Assembly: GCA_946533615.1 (NCBI GenBank)
Contig: CAMNBY010000214.1
Coordinates: 1-11,367, forward strand
Source of the DNA: an uncultured Clostridia bacterium
GTDB taxonomy: Bacteria; Bacillota; Clostridia; Oscillospirales; Ruminococcaceae
Direction of reading: 5' to 3'
Length of the DNA: 11,367 nt
Shown: positions 5,723 to 11,367 of the stretch, one piece after another
Layout of the letters: each line of letters opens with the position of its first letter
How positions within the stretch are numbered: position 1 is the first letter of the stretch
Made by a program: the position numbers and the translations under genes
Notes under the pieces: model-generated
The model's database searches: none
Seen by the model: the letters and a program-made list of their open reading frames with translations, nothing else
What the model was told of the DNA's origin: nothing

Positions 5723-7010
5723 TCTTTACGTCCTTTCCGTCCTTTGGAATGTTCAATGTTACTGTTGTTCCGCAGGGCTGCATATCCATCTCGAGAGTTC
5801 CCCCGCAGAGCAGCGAAAGGCGCTTACGGGTGTTCTCGATGCCTACGCCCATGTGGAACGGCACATCGTCTGTGGGCGAGTTCTTCGCCGTCCCGTTGTC
5901 AGAGATCGTGATAACAAAGCTTTCGGCGGCTTCCTCGGTGTGTATGGTTATCGTCCCGCCCTCGCGGCCGATGCCGTGGTTCACGGCATTTTCGACTATC
6001 GGCTCCAGCGAGAGCGGCGGGATACGGAAATCAACAGTGCCGAGCTCGTAGATGACCTCAAGCTTCCGCGACTTGTCCGCCCTTACCAGATCAAGATAGA
6101 CCCGCACGTTCCCGAGCTCCTTTTCAAAGTCCACGAGCTCATCGTTTTCGATAGCGCCGATGTGGGCTTTAAGGTAGTCCGAAAAGGTGTCGATGCAGCT
6201 GACGGCGCGTTCGCTGTCGCGCTTCGCCAGAGAGCGGATAATGCTCAGGGAGTTGTAGATGAAGTGGGGCTGTATCTGATTCCTCAGTATCAGCATACGC
6301 TCCTTTTCAAGGTCGAGGTCCTTCTGAGAGATGGTGTTGCGCATCTCCTGCTGGTAGACGACGGAGAGGTAGATGTAATACTCAAGCATCGCCAGCGCCG
6401 TGACGGGATTTACAAAGCCGGGAGCGCGGTTGCCATACTCCAGCAGCGAGGTCATGATGGTCTGGACCGTCACAAGGATAACGATGACGTTCTTGCCGCG
6501 GCTCATGTCCTTGAAATATTTCGCCGAGATCCACACCAGCAGCAGGATATAGAATATCTGTGTATAATAGACCGTCATTCTCAGCGGCCCCGGGACGAAG
6601 GTGTTGTTGGGGCTGATGGACACGGCGATGCCGCTTTCCATGAACATTGTGGAATAAACGATCAGGTTGGCTGCCGCAGGGATAGCCGCAAGGGGCTTCC
6701 ACTTGTTCTTCGGCGGGATTATTATAAAGACCTCGATCATTATCACGAACGGCCGCAGGATATATTTTATGGCGGCAGCTATCGTCCTCAGCTTCACGCG
6801 CTCGGCAAGGGTCAGCACCAGTATGTCGTTTTCTGTCAGGCACAGCTCCTCGACGGTGTCGAAGACGGTTATCACCAGCAGCAGGCCGACGCTGAGCAGG
6901 AACATCTGTGACGCGGGAATGTCGTAGTCCTTGTTTACAAATATCAGCACCACCACCGCCGAGATTATCAGCAGGGTCATGTAGTTGGAGATCAGGTAAG
7001 TAAATAGCAT
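5682..7010 (-). CDS. Multi-TM sensor histidine kinase (His_kinase/LytS-AgrC type)
   Basis: A 442-residue membrane kinase. Residues 1-218 contain about six or seven hydrophobic segments (near 3-25, 34-50, 77-98, 105-125, 146-165, 173-190, 203-220) with no large extracellular domain, so it probably senses a small or membrane-associated signal. A short coiled coil (220-245) leads to the phospho-acceptor box NQIQPHFIYNSL with His249, as in the His_kinase (Pfam PF06580) group. The ATPase domain follows with LEPIVENAVNHG (Asn341), ISDNG (371-373) and GVGIENTRKRL (388-398). GGGAG lies seven bases before the ATG. It starts 21 bases after the TetR stop and overlaps the response regulator start, so the three genes form one operon. 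The ligand cannot be read from the sequence. Confidence 0.93.
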   Translation of the reverse strand: MLFTYLISNYMTLLIISAVVVLIFVNKDYDIPASQMFLLSVGLLLVITVFDTVEELCLTENDILVLTLAERVKLRTIAAAIKYILRPFVIMIEVFIIIPPKNKWKPLAAIPAAANLIVYSTMFMESGIAVSISPNNTFVPGPLRMTVYYTQIFYILLLVWISAKYFKDMSRGKNVIVILVTVQTIMTSLLEYGNRAPGFVNPVTALAMLEYYIYLSVVYQQEMRNTISQKDLDLEKERMLILRNQIQPHFIYNSLSIIRSLAKRDSERAVSCIDTFSDYLKAHIGAIENDELVDFEKELGNVRVYLDLVRADKSRKLEVIYELGTVDFRIPPLSLEPIVENAVNHGIGREGGTITIHTEEAAESFVITISDNGTAKNSPTDDVPFHMGVGIENTRKRLSLLCGGTLEMDMQPCGTTVTLNIPKDGKDVKNEDPYSRRQPADS

Positions 7011-7031
7011 AGCGCTTCTCCCTTTTCGCCG

Positions 7032-7613
7032 TCAGGCGTTCTTGCTCATGTATTCCGCGGTGTTGCGGTCGAGCCCCGAGATCGCTTCGGCTATCTTCTC
7101 CCGCGGCTCCGAAAAGTCGCGCAGCACCCATTTGGAGATAAGCGCAAGACAGCCCTGCGCCCTGTAGCAGCTCTGGTACATGAGCACAGTTTCGGAAACG
7201 TGCTTGCCCGCAGGCACGGCCTCGGACTGCATCTTATAGAACAGCCCCTCCATCATCCTGCTGAATTTATCCTTCAGCCCGCTGGTGTTGTTGGGGCTGA
7301 ATATCATTTTGAAGGTGACGCGGTTGTTTAATATATGCTCGGTGAGATGTGCAAACACTTCCTTTGAGGACAGCGCCTCAAGGTCAAGTATCAGCAGGCC
7401 GAGATCGACCAGTATCTCCTTCTCCGCCTTCTCGTAAAGGTCATAAACGTCCAGATAATGCTTGTAGAAGGTAACGCGGTTGATGTCCGCCTTGTCGGCG
7501 ATCTCCTGAACGGTTATCTTTCTCAGCTCCTTCTCCGCGAGCAGCTCCGAAAAAGCATCATTGATCGCCTTTCTTGTTTTCATAACGCGCCTGTCGTTTT
7601 TTGATACGTTCAT
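7032..7613 (-). CDS. TetR/AcrR-family transcriptional regulator
   Basis: A DNA-binding regulator of about 193 residues. The N-terminal TetR helix-turn-helix is clear: TRKAINDAFSELL, then ITVQEIADKADINRVTFYKHY, the recognition-helix signature with the invariant FYKHY end. The C-terminal half (about residues 70-190) is a helical ligand/dimer domain of the kind often seen in Firmicute TetR proteins and lacks a distinguishing motif. Two ATGs compete: 7622 directly abuts the AAAGGGAG ribosome site, while 7613 lies nine bases from it and is preferred. It is first in the operon with the kinase and the XRE-output regulator and diverges from the lipoprotein gene. TetR regulators commonly repress themselves and divergent neighbours, so both promoters in 7614-7889 are candidate targets; this is inference. 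Confidence 0.92.
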   Translation of the reverse strand: MNVSKNDRRVMKTRKAINDAFSELLAEKELRKITVQEIADKADINRVTFYKHYLDVYDLYEKAEKEILVDLGLLILDLEALSSKEVFAHLTEHILNNRVTFKMIFSPNNTSGLKDKFSRMMEGLFYKMQSEAVPAGKHVSETVLMYQSCYRAQGCLALISKWVLRDFSEPREKIAEAISGLDRNTAEYMSKNA

Positions 7614-7684
7614 CTGCGGCATCTCCCTTTAGCTGTTTTTTCCTTCCGGGATAATTGCCCTCCCGAAAAGACAGCCTTTTTTCC

Positions 7685-7713
7685 ATTATAGCACGCCTTC
7701 ACGGAAAAATCAA
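7685..7713 (-). promoter_or_regulatory. Sigma-A promoter of the TetR-kinase-regulator operon
   Basis: On the minus strand TTGATT (7713-7708) and a perfect TATAAT (7690-7685) are 17 bases apart. Transcription should start near 7678 and give a leader of about 65 bases. The leader holds a short CGGGA/TCCCG hairpin before the ribosome site. Confidence 0.8.
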
Positions 7714-7795
7714 TAATTTGCGAAAGTTCTGTTAACTGCGCCAATTATCAACAGTATTCGCGCCTTACAGATACGATCTTTAGATATTTTAACTA

Positions 7796-7824
7796 TTGAT
7801 TAAATATCACATTAGTGATAATAT
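7796..7824 (+). promoter_or_regulatory. Probable promoter of the lipoprotein gene
   Basis: TTGATT at 7796-7801 with TAATAT at 7819-7824 gives a 17-base spacer. A perfect TATAAT at 7822-7827 is also present but would need a 20-base spacer. The region is very A/T-rich against the GC-rich background. The leader to the start codon is about 60 bases. Confidence 0.6.
7805..7820. promoter_or_regulatory. 16-base palindrome, candidate operator
   Basis: TATCAC (7805-7810), ATTA and GTGATA (7815-7820) form a perfect inverted repeat placed between the -35 and -10 of the lipoprotein promoter. A protein bound here would block RNA polymerase. The divergent TetR protein or the XRE-output regulator are the natural candidates. 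No second copy is visible near the TetR promoter. Confidence 0.55.
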
Positions 7825-7889
7825 AATAATCGCGGCGGGAGTACGAGAAGCCCGCCGAACGGAAGTATTAAGAAAGAAGGAATCTTGTA

Positions 7890-9002
7890 ATGATGATCAA
7901 AAGATTGAGCGCTGTGGCTGCACTCGTTTCCGTACTTGCACTTGCAGGCTGCGGCAGCACCGACAGCAGCACCACCGCAGACAACAACGCACCTGTAACA
8001 CAGTCCACCACCGCATCGGCAGCAGAAGACGCTTCTGCCGCAGGCGATAATGATTCTCAGGCAGAGACAAAGCCCGCAGACACCGAAAAGCCCGCCGACA
8101 CTCAGGCAGCCCAGACCGAGGCCGCACAGACCACTCAGGCTGCCGACACCACCAAGGCAACAGAGGCTGCTCCCGCAACACAGGCTCCCGCAGCAACACC
8201 CGCAGCTCCCGAGCTGCCCGACTTCAAGCCCGTTAAGGTCGCAGGCGACAAGTACGCAGGCACCTACGTTGAGCGCAAGCTCGGCAAGGCGACCATCGAG
8301 ATCACCAACATCGGCAACGACACCTACTCTATCCACATGGTATGGCCTGTTGACGACACCGAGTACAACTACTGGGATATGACAGGTTCCTTCGACGCCA
8401 ACGGCACTCTTGCTTTCAGCAACTGCCGCAAGGTAAACACATATATGTCGGGCGGCACCCGCAAGAGCGACGTTCTCTACTCGGGCAAGTCAGGCGCTTG
8501 GGTAGCCAAGTCCTACGGCATCGAGCTCAAGGACGACCTCGGCGAGATCGAGCACGCGACCTGCTTCGTTCCTGTACAGGGTTCGCCCTCTGCCGCGAAC
8601 TACGAGGCTCCCAAGGCTGACGATACCACCAAGGACGACAAGTACGCTGACAAGCAGCCCACCCGCGACGAGATGGCAACAGGCAACTTCTACGAGGGCA
8701 ACGGCGTAAAGGCCTGGATGGATATCATCAAGCACGACAACGGCGAATACTTTGTTACCGTTACCGAGAGAGTCAACGCAGGCGAGACGATGATATGGGG
8801 CTTCGTGGGCACCGTTACCGACTCCAAGCTCACCTACACCAACGGCTCCAAGTCCAAGGAGGTTTACAGTGATGACGGAAGTGTAAAGACCTCCACCGTT
8901 ATTGATTCCGACCACTCCGGCAGCGTTCAGTTCACCAACACAGGCCTTGTCTGGACAGACAGCGACGGCACGACCTACACCTTCATCAACAGCATGATGT
9001 GA
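7890..9002 (+). CDS. Secreted lipoprotein with duplicated C-terminal domain of unknown function
   Basis: A 370-residue predicted lipoprotein. It opens with a lipoprotein signal peptide ending in LALAGC, with Cys21 the expected lipid-anchored residue. Residues 22-110 form a Thr/Ala/Gln/Pro-rich low-complexity linker that would span the cell wall. Two similar domains follow, about 120-229 and 262-367. Both share the order G-x-(Y/F)...A...I...GN/NG-x-Y...W...G...L-x-(Y/F)-x-N, and the second ends in GLVWTDSDGTTYTF, suggesting tandem small beta-sandwich or barrel folds. No family is recognised and no catalytic signature is seen. AGAAGG lies eight bases before the ATG; a second ATG follows directly. 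The gene stands alone, divergent from the TetR operon, and ends at a strong terminator. A role as surface binding protein or signal-sensing partner of the adjacent kinase is only a guess. Confidence 0.88.
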   Translation: MMIKRLSAVAALVSVLALAGCGSTDSSTTADNNAPVTQSTTASAAEDASAAGDNDSQAETKPADTEKPADTQAAQTEAAQTTQAADTTKATEAAPATQAPAATPAAPELPDFKPVKVAGDKYAGTYVERKLGKATIEITNIGNDTYSIHMVWPVDDTEYNYWDMTGSFDANGTLAFSNCRKVNTYMSGGTRKSDVLYSGKSGAWVAKSYGIELKDDLGEIEHATCFVPVQGSPSAANYEAPKADDTTKDDKYADKQPTRDEMATGNFYEGNGVKAWMDIIKHDNGEYFVTVTERVNAGETMIWGFVGTVTDSKLTYTNGSKSKEVYSDDGSVKTSTVIDSDHSGSVQFTNTGLVWTDSDGTTYTFINSMM

Positions 9003-9036
9003 TCTTTCGACCATACAATATTCACCTGACATCAAC

Positions 9037-9080
9037 AAAGCAGCCCGACGGAGCATAGCGCTCCGCGCGGGCTGCTTTTT
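9037..9080 (+). terminator. Strong intrinsic terminator of the lipoprotein gene
   Basis: AAAGCAGCCCG (9037-9047) pairs with CGGGCTGCTTT (9068-9078), and an inner stem CGGAGC/GCTCCG (9049-9054, 9060-9065) extends the hairpin. A T-run follows (9076-9080). It lies two bases from the stop codon of the convergent GH9 gene and may also stop that transcript, though the minus-strand tail (CTTTGTTGATG) is poor. Confidence 0.88.
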
Positions 9081-9081
9081 G

Positions 9082-11367
9082 TTATTTCTTTTCCTGTTCA
9101 TCGGGTCGTGTCTGCTGTGTCTGCTGTGTCTGCTGAGGTGCTGCGGGAGCGGCGGGAAGCTGCTGACGCTTGAGCTTCATCACCTTGTAGGCAAAGACCT
9201 CGACGGAGATCAGCACCACGACTACAGCGCCGACTATCAGCGCGATCACGGCAAACTTGCTGCCGCCTTCCTTCTCGTCCTCGGCCTTTGAGGACTTGTC
9301 GCTTCGGTCGGTGTCCTTGTCCCCGTCATCATCGTCATCGGTCTTGCCCTTGTCCTCGGCGTTCTTTGAGGCGTTCTCCTCGGCCTGAGACTCGTCGTAT
9401 GTCTGCTCGGTGTTGGGCTTGCCGCTGCCGCCGTCGTTCTCGGCGCCCGTGTCGGAGCCTGTGCTGCCGATCTCGATGCCCGTGTTCTCTTGAGCCGCAA
9501 AGGCCACGAGCCAAGCCAGCGAGGCGTTCCAGTTGATCGTACACTCGTTCACAGACCAGGCCTCGATGTGGTCAAGGTAGCACTTCTGAGGAGCGATCTG
9601 ACCCTTTTTCCAGCCGCTGCCGCGTACCCAGGGGTCCTCCATTCCGCTGTTGGGGCCGCCCGCAAGAACTCCGCAGGGCGCCTTCGGGAAGGCTGCATCT
9701 ATCTGGTTAGACCAGTAGCGGTGGTGGGGGTTCTCGGTAGAGTGTGTGCCGTAGCCCGTGACGTAGGACTGATCCATTGCATTCCTGCCCAGCAGGTAGT
9801 CAAGGCCGCCGCAGACACCATCAAGATAGGCGGTGTCACCCGTGAGCATATAGGCGTAGGCCAGCACCACGGAATTGTCGGCAACAACGCTGTTGCTTCC
9901 CCAGATATAGCCCTTGCCGCTGTCGTTGTAGCTTATGGTGCTCTGGGCGTAGGGAAGGCCGTAGCCCTGCTTTTTCTCCATGTCGAGGAAGGTGTCCGCT
10001 GCGGACTTGAAGGCTTTTGATATGCTCTCCTTGTCGTCGTCCTCGAAGCGGTCAGGATTGAGGGCGGCGCTAAGGTTTGCAAGCGCTCCGACATGACCCC
10101 AGTCGAAGCTTCCCGCTGCGCCGACAGACTCGCCGCCGCTCATGGTAACGGGAACGCTCAGATAATAGTCCGAGGCCTCGGCATCGTCTAAATATTCCTC
10201 GCTGCCGGTGGTTATGTAGAGCTCCATAGCCGCCCAGTAAAACTCGTCCTTGACGTCGTCGTCACCGTAGGCGCCGCCGCCCTGAGACTCATCGAGCGGC
10301 GCATACATATCGGGGTGCTTCTTTGCAGCCCTGTAGCACTTTTCTGCGTTTTCAAGGCAGAGCGCCGAGAAGTCGTCGTCGATGCCCTTCCAGAGGCGCG
10401 AGGCCTGAGCTGCGCAGGCAGCAAGGTTGAGGGTCGCCGCGGTCGTGGGGGGCTTGACGATGCGCTTCTTGTCGTCGTCTGCCGGGGCAACGCCAAGACC
10501 TGTCCACGTCTCGTCGTGCGCCTTATGGTAAGCCATGTCCTTGCAGTCGCCCGAGGCGACTATCATCTTGAACATCCACTCCATCTCGAAACGCGCCTCA
10601 TCGAGCAGATCGGGATAGCCGTTGGAGTTTTCGGGGAGATACATGGTGCCGTCGGCGTAGGCGTCGGCAAAGCCGTTCTGCTTGGCGAACTCGTACTGGT
10701 TCTGCATCAGCCAGAGAGAGAAGCCGCCGTTTACAACATACTTGCCGTGGTCGCCCGCGTCGTACCAGCCGCCCGTTACGTCTATCGAGCCGCTCGTGCC
10801 CGAATAGCCCCATGTCTGTTCGATCTCGGCCATATCGGACGGGTGGCCTGCCGCACGGGCGAGGCTGTTCTTGTCGCCCGAGGTGATGTACTCGCTCTTG
10901 ATCTCGATGCCGCTGCGGTTCTGGTAGAAATAATTCAGCGCATCGTAGAGCATTGCGGAATAGCTGTCCTTTCCGCCGACAGCGAAGTCACGGCTCACGG
11001 CGCCGTTCGCGGCCTCGATATGATAGGTGCCCTCGTCCCTGAGCTCCGAGAAATCAAGTATATGCACCGTGTCGCCGGAGTCCTCGTCAACGCCGAAATA
11101 GCTGCTCTCGCCCGAGTAGACGCTCTTGCCCGAGGAGTCGATGACCTCGAAGCTCTGCGGGCTCTTGTCGGTGCAGAGAAGGGTCGCCTGCTTTGTTCTC
11201 TCGGGAAAATAGGCGACCTGATTTGTGAGTATCTCGGCTCGCTGCCACTGTTCGGGCGCCTTGTAGTCGTTCTCGTCGCTGCTCAGGTCTTTGAGGGACA
11301 TATTATCAAAGGTGAGCACCGTGCCTGTGGGGAAGCAGTCGCCCTGAGTATACTGGCCGTCGCCGCC
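9082..11367 (-). CDS. GH9 endoglucanase-type cellulase with C-terminal membrane anchor (5' end outside window)
   Basis: The frame stays open to the right edge, so only the C-terminal 761 codons are seen. Numbering below counts from the in-frame GTG at 11319, which is probably internal. The edge segment ending TVLTFDNMSL resembles the last strand of a CBM4/9-type module. An Ig-like CelD_N domain follows (about 27-115, from RAEILTNQVAYFP). The GH9 (alpha/alpha)6 catalytic domain spans about 120-610: GGWYDAGDHGKYV with Asp187 and Asp190, the HH pair at 532-533, and general acid Glu592 in SVNECTINWNA. An acidic Ser/Gly/Asp linker (612-687) leads to a transmembrane helix (689-711), a basic stop (KVMKLKR) and a Pro/Gln/Thr tail. 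It should cut beta-1,4-glucan outside the cell while staying membrane-anchored. No dockerin is seen. Confidence 0.93.
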   Translation of the reverse strand, partial: GGDGQYTQGDCFPTGTVLTFDNMSLKDLSSDENDYKAPEQWQRAEILTNQVAYFPERTKQATLLCTDKSPQSFEVIDSSGKSVYSGESSYFGVDEDSGDTVHILDFSELRDEGTYHIEAANGAVSRDFAVGGKDSYSAMLYDALNYFYQNRSGIEIKSEYITSGDKNSLARAAGHPSDMAEIEQTWGYSGTSGSIDVTGGWYDAGDHGKYVVNGGFSLWLMQNQYEFAKQNGFADAYADGTMYLPENSNGYPDLLDEARFEMEWMFKMIVASGDCKDMAYHKAHDETWTGLGVAPADDDKKRIVKPPTTAATLNLAACAAQASRLWKGIDDDFSALCLENAEKCYRAAKKHPDMYAPLDESQGGGAYGDDDVKDEFYWAAMELYITTGSEEYLDDAEASDYYLSVPVTMSGGESVGAAGSFDWGHVGALANLSAALNPDRFEDDDKESISKAFKSAADTFLDMEKKQGYGLPYAQSTISYNDSGKGYIWGSNSVVADNSVVLAYAYMLTGDTAYLDGVCGGLDYLLGRNAMDQSYVTGYGTHSTENPHHRYWSNQIDAAFPKAPCGVLAGGPNSGMEDPWVRGSGWKKGQIAPQKCYLDHIEAWSVNECTINWNASLAWLVAFAAQENTGIEIGSTGSDTGAENDGGSGKPNTEQTYDESQAEENASKNAEDKGKTDDDDDGDKDTDRSDKSSKAEDEKEGGSKFAVIALIVGAVVVVLISVEVFAYKVMKLKRQQLPAAPAAPQQTQQTQQTRPDEQEKK

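Noticed and set aside
7890..8400. Long opposite-strand and alternate-frame open frames over the lipoprotein linker
   Set aside because: They arise from GC-rich low-complexity coding (Thr/Ala/Pro codons) and give Arg/Pro- or Cys/Gly-biased products typical of shadow frames.
11317..11319. GTG as the true start of the GH9 gene
   Set aside because: The frame remains open upstream to the window edge with module-like sequence, and there is no signal peptide after this GTG although the enzyme must be exported.

Overview
The window looks like chromosomal DNA from a GC-rich (roughly 55%) anaerobic Firmicute of the Ruminococcus / Oscillospiraceae type. The grounds are strong Shine-Dalgarno sites (AAGGAGG-like), sigma-A promoters (TTGATT/TATAAT), a perfect CIRCE heat-shock operator, and a family 9 glycoside hydrolase typical of fibre degraders. 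The genus is inferred from gene content and style, not from a marker gene.

Layout. Positions 1-311 hold one copy of a dispersed intergenic repeat and hairpins. A minus-strand operon follows, read from right to left: metF (methylenetetrahydrofolate reductase), a CPBP/CAAX-type membrane protease with an odd Asn/Phe/Tyr-rich N-terminus, and a small ArsC/Spx-family protein. It has a clear promoter at 2704-2732. A second copy of the repeat lies just upstream of that promoter, so the operon is bracketed by direct repeats. Next come a promoter, a perfect CIRCE site and htpG (Hsp90) on the plus strand. htpG ends at a nested palindrome that separates it from a convergent regulatory operon.

That operon (minus strand, about 7613 down to 5129) encodes a TetR-family regulator, a multi-TM histidine kinase of the His_kinase/HATPase (LytS/AgrC-like) type, and a response regulator whose output is a lambda-repressor-like XRE helix-turn-helix rather than the usual LytTR or winged helix. 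The last two genes overlap by 41 bases. A secreted lipoprotein gene diverges from it: Thr/Ala/Pro-rich linker plus two similar C-terminal domains of unknown function. Its promoter carries a 16-base palindrome that could be an operator. The lipoprotein gene ends at a strong intrinsic terminator and faces a large GH9 endoglucanase-like gene on the minus strand. The GH9 gene is cut by the right edge of the window and ends in an acidic linker, a transmembrane helix and a short cytoplasmic tail, which suggests a cell-anchored cellulase.

How the parts may work together: metF serves one-carbon/methionine metabolism, and htpG is probably controlled by HrcA. The TetR/kinase/XRE-regulator operon is a self-contained signalling unit. 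Its best local target candidate is the divergent lipoprotein, and possibly the membrane-bound cellulase beyond it. These regulatory links are inferred from arrangement only.
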